Assembly (NCBI RefSeq): GCF_016804325.1
Contig: NZ_CP043627.1
Location: forward strand, 5,191,001-5,255,000
Source: Methylobacterium aquaticum
GTDB taxonomy: Bacteria; Pseudomonadota; Alphaproteobacteria; Rhizobiales; Beijerinckiaceae
DNA: 64,000 bases
Direction: 5' to 3'
The first letter of the stretch is position 1, and every line of letters begins with the position of its first letter. Positions 29,636-38,082 of the stretch are shown here, piece after piece. Below the pieces are notes generated by a model. That model made no database searches, was not told the origin of the DNA, and saw nothing but the letters and a program-made list of their open reading frames with translations. Both the position numbers and the translations under genes were made by a program.

Positions 29636-31072
29636 TTGGCGCTCGCTCAAGGCGCCCCTGCTCCGATCCGGCTCCCTAAGGGGAGCACTGGACCGGCGGA
29701 CGATCTGACCCTGGCGCCGACCGACAGCGGCGCCCTGCGGCGCTCGCTCGCGGCGGTGTTTCGTGATCTCCCGGTCTACCCGCAATCGTTCGGCGCGGTC
29801 TGCAACGGGGGCGCGGGCGGCTCGAACGACACGGCCGCATACCAGGCCGCGGCCAACGTCGCGGTGCTGTTCGGCCGCGCCCTGCATCTCGGTGGGGCGG
29901 GTCTGTGCATCACCACCGCACCGGTCACGCTCTCGAAGCCGATCCCGCTGCGCGGCGACGGCGAGGCGGTCTGCACGCTGGTCGGTCTCCACAACGGCCC
30001 GATCCTCCAGATCGCCGCGAATGCCGCGGCGCCCTCGCAGGTCGAGGTCTCGGGCTGCACGTTCCGGCACCAGAGCGCGGCTCCGGCTGCCTACAACGCT
30101 ACACGCGCAATCAAGATCACCGGTGGCAACTACGTCTCTTACGCCAGGTTCTCCAATCTCACGACGCAAGGCTTCTACGCCGCGTTCGAGGTAGCCACGG
30201 GAACGCAGACGACGGATTACGGCCAGGAAAATCTCACCGCCTGGACATCATGGGATCGCATCACGATCCTGTCCGGCGCGCGGGGCGCGCATTACGGCTG
30301 GTACTACCCGGCCGGCTCGGGCACGGGCAACACCTACACCAATATCAAGACCGGGATGTCGGACGCAGACTCGGCCATCTTCCGCTACGAAGGGACAGGT
30401 GCCGTCGTCGGCGACATCCTGATCAATCAGTGCCACTGCGCCGGCAACACCAACGCCGTCGGCGCCTCGCTGATCTCGATCGGCCCGGGGACCGTCTATC
30501 GCAGCTCCATCAGCGTCGTGAATTCGCAGATGGATAGCGGCATGGGGGCGGTGTTCGACTTCTCCCCCGATGGGGTGCCGTATTTCGGGGTCCGGCTGAT
30601 CGGCACCAACATCGCAAACGGCATCGTCGTCAACAAGAACAACGCCCAGATGATTGCCTCGACTGTCACGGGCGTGCTCGCCAACGATTTGCGTGACGGC
30701 ATTTTCAAACAGGTTTCGGCCTCGCCTAATCTCGCTGTGCCGGTATTCAGGATCAGCGTCGGCAAGGCAATGGACGGGCTCAACTTCGCGAGTCTATTTT
30801 GTGAGGTGGTGGCAACCGGCGTAATCCCCAACGTAGGCCCGAGCGTCACCCGGGCAACGGTCGCCCTGTTCAACGCGGGTGGCACGGTCTCGGCCACAGT
30901 CGGCACGCCCGAGCGGCTACCGTCGACCGGATTTGATGTCTCTGCAAGCGCGAGCGGCAGCGTCGTGACGGTCAACACGGTGTTCCCGTCGGGATCGGGC
31001 AGCTCCGGCACGAGTTTCGACGCGCAGGCGCGCTGCACCGGCGGCGCGGCGGCCTCGCTCTCACCGCTTTAG
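29636..31072 (+). CDS. Right-handed beta-helix (pectate-lyase-like) tail spike
   Basis: 478 aa as given. Coding-like sequence in this frame extends upstream to about 29580 and encodes a signal-peptide-like stretch (LLIAALLALAPSLALAQG), but no ATG is in frame; the only nearby ATG (29574) is in another frame. A one-base indel near 29590 would reconnect them. The body begins YPQSFGAVCNGGAGGSNDTAAYQ, the classic N-terminus of Pectate_lyase_3 beta-helices of phage spikes, followed by repetitive short beta-rungs. It probably binds or degrades surface polysaccharide. It is immediately upstream of the endolysin. Confidence 0.68.
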   Translation: MALAQGAPAPIRLPKGSTGPADDLTLAPTDSGALRRSLAAVFRDLPVYPQSFGAVCNGGAGGSNDTAAYQAAANVAVLFGRALHLGGAGLCITTAPVTLSKPIPLRGDGEAVCTLVGLHNGPILQIAANAAAPSQVEVSGCTFRHQSAAPAAYNATRAIKITGGNYVSYARFSNLTTQGFYAAFEVATGTQTTDYGQENLTAWTSWDRITILSGARGAHYGWYYPAGSGTGNTYTNIKTGMSDADSAIFRYEGTGAVVGDILINQCHCAGNTNAVGASLISIGPGTVYRSSISVVNSQMDSGMGAVFDFSPDGVPYFGVRLIGTNIANGIVVNKNNAQMIASTVTGVLANDLRDGIFKQVSASPNLAVPVFRISVGKAMDGLNFASLFCEVVATGVIPNVGPSVTRATVALFNAGGTVSATVGTPERLPSTGFDVSASASGSVVTVNTVFPSGSGSSGTSFDAQARCTGGAAASLSPL

Positions 31073-31112
31073 CGCCTCGCGCGCATCTTTTCGCAGCAAT
31101 CTGGAGACCCTG

Positions 31113-31694
31113 ATGACCGCGAACACATTCGAGCGGGCGCTTTCACTCGTCCTCAAACATGAAGGGGGGTGGTCGGACCATCCGCAGGATCCTGGCGGGC
31201 CGACCAACCTGGGCGTCACGATCGGCACGCTGTCGGCCGTTCTAGGTCGGCCGGCGACGAAGGCCGACGTGAAGGCGCTGACGCCCGCTAAGGTCGCCCC
31301 CGTCTACCGGCAGCGGTACTGGGACGCGGTCGAGGCTGACGACCTGCCCGCAGGCCTCGACTATGCGGTGTTCGACTGGGCCGTGAACAGCGGGCCGGCG
31401 CGGGCCGCCATCGCCCTGCAGCGCCTCGTCGGCGTGGCGGATGACGGCCACATCGGCCCGGTCACCCTGCAGGCGGTGGCAGGCCACGACCGGCAGCAAC
31501 TGATCGGCTCGCTCTGCGACGCCCGGATGGGCTTCCTCAAGGCGCTGTCGAACTGGCCGACCTTCGGCAAGGGCTGGTCGAGCCGCGTCGCCGGGGTGCG
31601 GAATGATGCGCTTGAGATAATGGCGCAGGCGATGATGGCGCATGCGGTCGATCCGGCGAAGTGCCCGACCTGCGGCAAGCCGCTGGCGGCATGA
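31113..31694 (+). CDS. Endolysin, glycoside hydrolase family 108 (lysozyme-like)
   Basis: 193 aa. The N-terminus has the GH108 catalytic motif KHEGGWSDHPQDPGGPTNLG with Glu17 as the acid catalyst. The second half (VDDGHIGPVTLQAV-type sequence) is the peptidoglycan-binding-3 domain that accompanies it. It would cleave the peptidoglycan glycan strand at host lysis. No signal peptide is present, so a holin is needed for export; small membrane proteins follow. A GGAG lies 8 bp before the ATG. The C-terminus has a CPTC pair. Confidence 0.9.
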   Translation: MTANTFERALSLVLKHEGGWSDHPQDPGGPTNLGVTIGTLSAVLGRPATKADVKALTPAKVAPVYRQRYWDAVEADDLPAGLDYAVFDWAVNSGPARAAIALQRLVGVADDGHIGPVTLQAVAGHDRQQLIGSLCDARMGFLKALSNWPTFGKGWSSRVAGVRNDALEIMAQAMMAHAVDPAKCPTCGKPLAA

Positions 31695-31944
31695 TGCGCG
31701 CCCGCCGCCTCACTGCGCCGAACGAGCCGGTCCTGCCGGCCCGGGTCTCTGGCCGGATGCCGCTCGGCGACGCGCAGGACCCGCCGGTGGACGCCCTGCG
31801 CTCGCAGCCGCGCGGGAGATCGGCGACCTCTGCACGCTCCAGCCCGGCGCCGTTCGCGCGGCCCGCATCCAGATCCTCGTCGCTGCGGCGATCAGCGAGG
31901 CGCTGGACCGGTGCCAGGCGCTCGGTGGGTGGCGGGTAAAATGA
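31691..31944 (+). pseudogene. Small ORF after endolysin, apparently frameshifted
   Basis: An ATG overlapping the endolysin stop (ATGATG) opens a frame MMRARRLTAPNEPVLPARV that looks coding to about 31800. From there the coding-like character passes to the frame ending EIGDLCTLQPGAVRAARIQ and CQALGGWRVK at 31944. A single indel near 31800 would join them into one protein of about 84 residues. No family is recognised. Confidence 0.3.
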
Positions 31945-32174
31945 GGTGGAGGCGCCTCCGCCCAGCGGCGCGGCTCGACTGGCGTAGTCGCGAAAGCGAG
32001 CCGGGTAGCCATCCCGACACATAACGACGCCCGGACACGGAGTGCGCCTCCGCGTTTGGCTTACCACATCCCGCGCCGGCCGGGCCAGCCGAGCAGAGCT
32101 CCCCTCATTACGCGGCGAGCTCCCCTCTTTTGCCCCCGAGCTTACCTCCTAAGCTCCTCATCAAGGACACCCTC

Positions 32175-32687
32175 ATGCCCCGCATCTTCCTCGCGGCGCT
32201 GGCGCTCGCCTGCGTCTGCTTTCCCGCCGTGGCCCAGGCCGTGGCCACCGCACCCGCCGACACCACTAGCGTGACCCTATCGGCCGCGCCCTGGATCGCT
32301 CTGCTTCAGGAGATCGTCATCACCGCCGTCATCCCGGCGGTTGCCGCCTACGCGATCCAGGCCATCCGCAAGGTCTACCCCTGGGCCGCGCTCTTCCTCA
32401 CCCAGAGCCGGGTCGAGCAGATGGCGAACGCCGTGACCGAGTACGCCATCAACGCGGTGCCGGGCGCGGTGAAGGAGGGCAAGCTGTCGATCAACGTCGG
32501 CTCGCAGGTCATCGCTAAGGCGGTGCAGCGGGCGGTTGACGCGGCGCCGGCCAAGGCGATCGAAGCGGCCGGTGGGCAGGCCGGTCTCGCCGAGATCGTG
32601 TTCCGCAAGCTCAATCTCGAGGATGACGCCAACGAGCACAACACCCTCGCGCCGGTCATCGCCTCCCTGCCAGCGACGGCGCGGTAG
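32175..32687 (+). CDS. Holin-like secreted/membrane phage protein
   Basis: 170 aa from MPRIFLAALALACVC, a signal-peptide-like start ending near AQAVATA. A membrane helix (IVITAVIPAVAAYAIQAI) follows, then an amphipathic helical tail (VEQMANAVTEYAINAVPGAV). This organisation resembles LLH-type phage holins, but I cannot confirm the family by eye. It sits in the lysis cassette after the endolysin. The ATG is chosen over an upstream one because it begins the hydrophobic signal. Confidence 0.5.
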   Translation: MPRIFLAALALACVCFPAVAQAVATAPADTTSVTLSAAPWIALLQEIVITAVIPAVAAYAIQAIRKVYPWAALFLTQSRVEQMANAVTEYAINAVPGAVKEGKLSINVGSQVIAKAVQRAVDAAPAKAIEAAGGQAGLAEIVFRKLNLEDDANEHNTLAPVIASLPATAR

Positions 32688-32693
32688 GGCGCC

Positions 32694-33200
32694 ATGCTGT
32701 TCCCCGCCGGCCCGAGCACGCCCGCCCACCCGGCGGGCGCCTACAGCTTCAACCGCCTATTCGAATGGGCCATGGCAGTTATGATGCTGCTGATCGCCGT
32801 GACGCTCGCGATGCCGGGCGACACGATGGAGCGCGCCGCGCTGAAGCCGATCGCTGAAATCGGCTTCAACGAGGGCAACATGGCGTTCTTCTTCGGGGCC
32901 GTGGGCGTGCTGCGGGTCACCGCCCTCTGGCTCAACGGCCACATCAACAACGGCATCACCAAGCCGAACGGTGCCAACGTCCGGGCCGTGTGCTCGGCGC
33001 TCGGCGCCCTGGTGATGGGGCAGCTAACCCTCGCCCTGGCGGTCGACGCCTTCACCGCCGAGGCACCGTCCTTCGTCATCCCGGTCTTCGGGACCCTGAC
33101 CGTGTTCGAGGCGATCTCGTGCTACGTGGCACGCCTCGATGCGGTCGATCGCCGAACCCGGCTGGGCCAGGCCCTCGCGGCGCTGGAGCGGATGAAATAG
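32694..33200 (+). CDS. Polytopic membrane protein of the lysis cassette
   Basis: 168 aa with about four hydrophobic segments (FEWAMAVMMLLIAVTLAMPG, MAFFFGAVGVLRVTALWL, ALGALVMGQLTLALAV, FVIPVFGTLTVFEAIS). It starts 6 bp after the previous gene and ends 1 bp before the next, so the three are one transcription unit. A holin or antiholin role fits position and topology but is not proven. Confidence 0.55.
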   Translation: MLFPAGPSTPAHPAGAYSFNRLFEWAMAVMMLLIAVTLAMPGDTMERAALKPIAEIGFNEGNMAFFFGAVGVLRVTALWLNGHINNGITKPNGANVRAVCSALGALVMGQLTLALAVDAFTAEAPSFVIPVFGTLTVFEAISCYVARLDAVDRRTRLGQALAALERMK

Positions 33201-33201
33201 C

Positions 33202-33555
33202 ATGGAGCACCTGATCGCACTGCTCCCCCTTCTGTCGTCGATGCCGGCGCTCCAGGTCTTCGTCGGTGGCGCCGTGGCCGTGACGTGCGTCGCCATGGTG
33301 CTGCGGGCGAACAAGGACAAACACGAGGTTCCGCCACCGGCGCCCGGCACGGTGGGGGACGCCATGGTGCACCTGCAAGGGCCGGCCGAGGTGCTGACCA
33401 TCCTGCGCGACCTGCGGGAAATCGGCCGTCAGCAGGTCGAGCACCTGGCCCGGATAGCTGAATGCCAGCGAGCCGCGCGAGAACAGCTGACGGCGCAGAC
33501 CGATCTCCTGCGCAGCATCGACCGGGAGCAGGTTCGCCACCACGGCCACGACTGA
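33202..33555 (+). CDS. Membrane-anchored coiled-coil protein, possible spanin
   Basis: 117 aa. One N-terminal membrane helix (MPALQVFVGGAVAVTCVAMV) is followed by a Pro linker and a charged helical region (ILRDLREIGRQQVEHLARIA) likely to form a coiled coil. This is the layout of an inner-membrane spanin (Rz-like) or of a small phage membrane protein. No embedded Rz1-like lipoprotein was identified. It is the last gene of the plus-strand phage cassette, followed by a terminator-like hairpin. Confidence 0.5.
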   Translation: MEHLIALLPLLSSMPALQVFVGGAVAVTCVAMVLRANKDKHEVPPPAPGTVGDAMVHLQGPAEVLTILRDLREIGRQQVEHLARIAECQRAAREQLTAQTDLLRSIDREQVRHHGHD

Positions 33556-33624
33556 CCTCGGAACCGGTCCCGCCGCCTACCCGTTGGCCAAGTGGATCTT
33601 CAGTGGACCCGAGACCCCGCTTTC

Positions 33625-33657
33625 AGCCCCGCCGGCAGCCGCCGAGCGGGGCTCCTT
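33625..33657 (+). terminator. Probable intrinsic terminator of the tail/lysis operon
   Basis: Stem AGCCCCGC (33625-33632) pairs with GCGGGGCT (33646-33653), followed by CCTTT. It is the first strong hairpin after the last lysis gene, 69 bp past its stop. Confidence 0.6.
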
Positions 33658-33710
33658 TGCTTTGAAGGCAGTTTGTTTGTGTGCTTTCAAGTCTTGAAAT
33701 AACAAGGTAA

Positions 33711-35066
33711 TTACCAAGGAGTATTTTTCGACAGGCGCGTTTTCCACCTTGCCTCTTGCACTTGGAGGCGGGGTCTTGATCTGGCGGTGATAGTCGCGAG
33801 CAGGGTGGTGAAGGGCGTGGCCTTGGTCTGGAGGGCGGCGGTGGCGACGACGGTGCGCACGTCTGCTTCGCCCTTGGCCGCCCACATCGCCCTATAGCCG
33901 TTTGTCACATTGCGCTGGACCACGGCCGGTCGCAGGCCGCGCTAGCAGGCGTTGTTGGTCACGTCCACCTTCCCCAAGAAGGCCACGAAGGTCAGGAGCT
34001 GGTCGCGCGCCCGCTGCATCCGGGTCTGGAGCGCTCGGGTGAGGTCGCAGGTGGTGGGCGCCTTCAGGAGGGCGTCGAGGTCCTGTCCCAACTCGCGCCG
34101 CTTGCGCGCCAGGGTCGAGGTGGCCAACGCGGTCAGCCGGCGGGCGAGCTCGAAGGCGTTGTCGAGCCACTACTGGAGCCGCAGGGCGAGCAGGTCGTCG
34201 CTGGCTTCGACCGCGTAGGCCATGTCGCGGGCGAGGTGCGCCAGGCAGGTTTGCTGGTGCTCGCCATGTCCCTGCTGGGCCGAGTACCGATCGGAAAGCT
34301 GCACCAAAGGCTGGTGCCCGCGGCCAGCACCTCGCCGACGACAGCGGCAGACCGGCTCGGGGCGGCGTGGTGCACCACCACCTCCTCGCAGCGGAACGCC
34401 CAGTGCCAGCTGTTGGTGCCCTCGATCCGCACCCCGGTCTCGTCCGATGCCACGACAGGGGCCTGCCGCAACCGCGCCCGCGCCGCGTCCCGGCCCCCCC
34501 GGCAAAGCAGCCTTGGGCGCGCCGCAGCACGTTCATCAGCCCGACCTGGCTGAGCTTCAGCCCGAACAGGTCCGACAACGCCGCCTGCAACGGTTCGTAG
34601 GACAGCACCTGGAAGGTCTTCAGGTAGGTCGCCACCGCGTGCAGCCGCGGCCCGAAGGTGTTGCGTCGGCTCCCGCAGGGCGTGGGGCGGCGACCCGGGT
34701 CCGGCAGGTCGGGCAGGTCACGCACAGGCGCCGGTGCTGCTCCACGCCCGGACGAACCAGTGGCAGGTCGATCCGCTCATGCACGCTGACGACCTCGGCC
34801 GTAAGGTCGGCCGGCAGTGGTTCGCTGCCCGACGAGCAGACGTAGGGCCGATGCTCCACCACCTGATCCGGATCCGGCGTCAGCGCCCGCTTGTGGCCCT
34901 CATGCCCGGTTTTGGCCCCGCCGGGACGGGACTTCTCGCGCCGCTCCTTGCGATCCGTGGCCGGCGGCTTGGACGAGGTGCGCGAGGTATTCTCCGGCCG
35001 GTGCAAGCGCAGCACCAGCTCGATCAGTTCCTCCTTGCTCAGGCGCTCCAGATCGCCGCGGCTCAT
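33711..35066 (-). pseudogene. IS66-family transposase, multiply disrupted
   Basis: Fragments in several minus frames read as one IS66 transposase. The start is MSRGDLERLSKEELIELVL, with a zinc-finger-like CVTCPTCRTRV. Next come YLKTFQVLSYEPLQAALSDL, ASDETGVRIEGTNSWHWAFR, QQTCLAHLARDMAYAVEAS and, at the C-terminus, VDVTNNACERGLRPAVVQR. At least four frameshifts or stops separate them, so the gene is dead. The accessory genes usual for full IS66 elements (tnpA, tnpB) are not seen. It separates the phage module from the RTX cargo. Confidence 0.85.
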
Positions 35067-35404
35067 CCCGACAGGGAATCAGCCAAACCATCAGACGGCA
35101 AGGGGGGTGACATGACACCTAAGCCGCGACCGAGCCGCCCGTCGCAGCACCCCTTGGGTAATTACCCAACAAGCTATATTGCAAGATAAACTCTTACTTT
35201 TCATAATTATTAGGTGCCAAGTTACATAAGCATATCTTATCATGTTGTATTTGATACCAGGCTGTCAATATGATATTTAGTTTATAAGAATGATTACTAT
35301 AGTATTTTGGCATAAATCAGCATTTCGACGCTATATAGCATTTGCCTTGACCTATGATGTGCCACTGTGTCACCATGGAAACGATCATTAACAAGGTGGC
35401 AAAG
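35067..35404. other. AT-rich intergenic region upstream of the RTX gene
   Basis: 338 bp. From about 35160 the sequence becomes strongly AT-rich, in sharp contrast to the surrounding GC-rich DNA, and it leads into the RTX gene. It should hold that gene's promoter; many TATAAT-like words make a specific call unsafe. No gene is seen. Confidence 0.4.
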
Positions 35405-36721
35405 ATGGCTGTTTATCGTCATTTCGCGGGTCCGCTAGATCAAGATGGATGGGCAAATACCCGCGGTAGCTATAGTCAAATTACAACCATTCCAGCAACC
35501 TCAACCGAGATATATTACAGATTAACAGTTGGGTCTGACTCCTATGTCATGCGAGTATCAGGCGTGGATCTTAGTTACAGAGGCTCAAACATCAATGGCG
35601 GCATCATAAATAGAATAGAATTGCTTAATTCAAGCGCTACAGAGCTGTACCAGACTATTGACAACATCGGATCCTCTGTCCCTCGCAGTGACTCATTTAC
35701 TATTTCACCATATCAATTGTTTTCCGGATTTCAATATAGGATTGGAAATACAGTATATTATAATTTTGAAGGAGCCTATAGTCGCTCTGATACTATATAT
35801 GGCAATAGTGCCTCCGAGCGCTTGATAGGAAATGGCGGTAACGATGTCCTTTACGGAGGATCTGGCGACGATACGATTTTTGGCGATTCCGGCAATGATA
35901 TACTATACGGCGAGGGAGGCGTTAATATTTTGAGTGGCGGTATGGATGACGATTTTTATGTGCTTAATTCTGCCGCAGATACCGTGGTAGAATTAGAAAA
36001 TCAGGGCAGAGATACAGTTTATGTTTCATTTGATTACAACTTGAGTCAAAATGTCGAACAAGCTGTTGTTCTGGGAAATATTGGCGTATCGATCAATGGA
36101 AACGGTCTCGATAATGCGCTATATGGCGGCGATGGCAATGATATTTTTCACGGCGGAAAAGGTGATGATTACATCTCTGGCGGCGCTGGCAGTGATATCT
36201 TGTATGGAGAAGAGGGTTCAAATACCCTCCTGGGAGGGATCGGAGATGATTATTATGTAGTCAATAGCTTCGCTGATGTTATTATCGAATTTGCAGGGGA
36301 GGGGAGAGATACAGTATATGTATCGTCTGACTATGCTCTCGGTGCCAATATCGAACAAGCTGTAGTATCAAGTGGAAGTGTTGTTAGCTTGACTGGCAAC
36401 GATCTAGATAATGTGTTTTACGGAAATGATGGGGTTAATACATTCAATGGGGCGGGAGGTAACGATTATCTTGTTGGCGGCAAGGGAGCCGACTACTTCG
36501 TATTTTTGAACAACGGAGGGCGAGATACTGTCGCCGACTTTCTTCGCGGCGAAGATAAGCTGGCGATAGATCAACGATCTTACGGAGATTTTGCTGCCAT
36601 ACAAGGGCGCATATCACAGGTAGGCTCAGACACCCTGATACAGCTAAACCAGAGCAATTCAATAACATTGAGCAATGTGGTTGCAAGCTCCCTTAGGGAA
36701 AGTGACTTCCTCTTCGTTTGA
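35405..36721 (+). CDS. RTX-repeat (haemolysin-type calcium-binding) secreted protein
   Basis: 438 aa from MAVYRHFAGPLDQDGW, preceded by AAGGTGG at good spacing; ATGs up to 51 bp upstream are in frame but lack this. The first 140 residues are a beta-rich domain of unknown function. Then come blocks of RTX nonapeptides (GNGGNDVLYGGSGDDTIFG and similar), alternating with a recurring unit of the type DDFYVLNSAADTVVE...GRDTVYVSFDY. The C-terminus SSLRESDFLFV fits a type I secretion signal. Codon use is far more AT-rich than the neighbours, a sign of transfer. No type I exporter lies in the window. Confidence 0.85.
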   Translation: MAVYRHFAGPLDQDGWANTRGSYSQITTIPATSTEIYYRLTVGSDSYVMRVSGVDLSYRGSNINGGIINRIELLNSSATELYQTIDNIGSSVPRSDSFTISPYQLFSGFQYRIGNTVYYNFEGAYSRSDTIYGNSASERLIGNGGNDVLYGGSGDDTIFGDSGNDILYGEGGVNILSGGMDDDFYVLNSAADTVVELENQGRDTVYVSFDYNLSQNVEQAVVLGNIGVSINGNGLDNALYGGDGNDIFHGGKGDDYISGGAGSDILYGEEGSNTLLGGIGDDYYVVNSFADVIIEFAGEGRDTVYVSSDYALGANIEQAVVSSGSVVSLTGNDLDNVFYGNDGVNTFNGAGGNDYLVGGKGADYFVFLNNGGRDTVADFLRGEDKLAIDQRSYGDFAAIQGRISQVGSDTLIQLNQSNSITLSNVVASSLRESDFLFV

Positions 36722-37144
36722 TTTAGCAAGCGCCTGATCGGACAAGCGCATCAACACCAGAATGCCCGCCCGGGTCACCCCACGGCGGGCTTTCTGCGTC
36801 TGGCCCCACCCCTTCGGCCACGGTACGTCCCGACCGGCGACGAGGAACAGAGGCAATCGCTGGCGCCAGTCGGTCGCCCGGTCCGGCGCATCGTGCCGAC
36901 ATAGCCGGAGCGGCTGGTCGCGCTCGATGTGCCAGTGCAGGGCAGCTTCCAAGCCGGTGCGCACGGCCTCGGCTGCGCCTTGCTTGTCCGTCGCCCGTCC
37001 CTGCTTCGTCAGGCGTGTCGCCGCTGGGTAAGTCAGGTTCGACACCCAATCGCCCTGCCGCATGCCGTCATCGTAGGTCCGATAGATCCGCCCGAACGAG
37101 CCGCCAGTGATTACGAGGCCAAATCCGGGCCGCGCTCGGGCCAA
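36659..37144 (-). CDS. Hypothetical protein
   Basis: 161 aa starting MARARPGFGLVITGGSFGRI. The first 75 residues (RIYRTYDDGMRQGDWVSNLT, then EAVRTGLEAALHWHIERD) look like a real globular protein, while the Arg/Gly-rich remainder is less convincing. The 3' end overlaps the end of the RTX gene antisense by 63 bp. No family is recognised. It lies 28 bp downstream of another small minus gene. Confidence 0.4.
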   Translation of the reverse strand: MARARPGFGLVITGGSFGRIYRTYDDGMRQGDWVSNLTYPAATRLTKQGRATDKQGAAEAVRTGLEAALHWHIERDQPLRLCRHDAPDRATDWRQRLPLFLVAGRDVPWPKGWGQTQKARRGVTRAGILVLMRLSDQALAKSNEEEVTFPKGACNHIAQCY

Positions 37145-37172
37145 GTGTGGACCCAGGCGATCGGATCCGCGC

Positions 37173-37376
37173 TCATTCCTCGCCGCCGCCGTTCATCTCC
37201 ACGAAGGCCCGAGCCCGATCATAGGCCGACCGGATCAGACCCGCCTTGAACGGGTCCGTCATGTCGAGGTCTTCCCATGCCGGCCACCACGTCACCCGCT
37301 CCTTGGCGCGCTCGTGGAGCCATTCGGCGATCACATCGATGAGTTCGGGGTTGGCGAGAGGGTGGGTCACCGGCAC
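37173..37376 (-). CDS. Small hypothetical protein
   Basis: 67 aa acidic helical protein starting MPVTHPLANPELIDVIAEWL and containing DMTDPFKAGLIRSAYDRARA. Composition looks coding. No family is recognised; short acidic proteins like this are common as phage accessory genes. Confidence 0.45.
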   Translation of the reverse strand: MPVTHPLANPELIDVIAEWLHERAKERVTWWPAWEDLDMTDPFKAGLIRSAYDRARAFVEMNGGGEE

Positions 37377-37523
37377 ATCCGCTCATCCAGCCGCGTTGCC
37401 ACTCGGCTCGAACACGTTACCAGACCCCAGGTACACGCCGTCACCCTACTAGAGATGATAGCAGCACAAGCGTCGAAATTCATCGGGACGGATCGGGTAG
37501 CCGTTAAAGGCTGGAAAAAGAAG

Positions 37524-37572
37524 GCGCCCACGCCTAGGTTGTGACCGTGGTGGAGATGAATGGCGTGGGCGC
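37524..37572. repeat. Inverted repeat, 11-bp perfect arms
   Basis: Arm GCGCCCACGCC (37524-37534) pairs with GGCGTGGGCGC (37562-37572) around a 27-base loop, inside a gene-poor stretch (37377-37670). No U-run follows on either strand. Origin is unknown; it may be the end of a decayed insertion element. Confidence 0.45.
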
Positions 37573-37670
37573 ACCCCTCATCTTGAGGTAGGCGACATAA
37601 GCCTATCGGAGGTGAGCGGGTTGCGCACGCGATACTTGCGCATACTGTCACAGGGTTTAGCTGAGGCCGC

Positions 37671-37991
37671 TCACCCCACCGGCGCCAGAAGCACCGCCGT
37701 CTTGACCGCGTTCCGCTGCTGCGGCCCGGTCGCACCCTCCCGGGCCAGAACCTCCGTGCTGTAGGCGTTCGCCAGGACGGTCGCGGCGACGTCGAGGCGG
37801 CCCTTGCCGACCTCGACCACTACCGGCTTCGATGGGTCCGCGAGATAGGCCGAGATCGCTGTGTCGAGCGCGTCGTCGGTCAGGAGCTTTGCTCGGTAGG
37901 CCTCGCCGCCAATCATCGCTTCGTCCCCCAGATCGGGATCATCGCGGACGTCTCCAGCGACGCTCAAGCTCGTCGCGGTGACGTACGCCAC
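37671..37991 (-). CDS. Hypothetical protein
   Basis: 106 aa with a GTG start (MAYVTATSLSVAGDVRDDPD). The sequence is balanced and coding-like, with helices around TDDALDTAISAYLADPSKPV and LDVAATVLANAYSTEVLARE. No signal peptide, membrane segment or known family. It lies between the two RTX cargo genes on the same strand as the collagen-like one, ending 91 bp downstream of that gene's stop. Confidence 0.4.
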   Translation of the reverse strand: MAYVTATSLSVAGDVRDDPDLGDEAMIGGEAYRAKLLTDDALDTAISAYLADPSKPVVVEVGKGRLDVAATVLANAYSTEVLAREGATGPQQRNAVKTAVLLAPVG

Positions 37992-38082
37992 ATACTACCG
38001 CTCGGAGACGAATACGAGGGAGGGGTCGAGGCGGTGAACTGCCGGCACAGGGTCCCCCCCGCGCCGGCCGCTTGTCGGGGCG

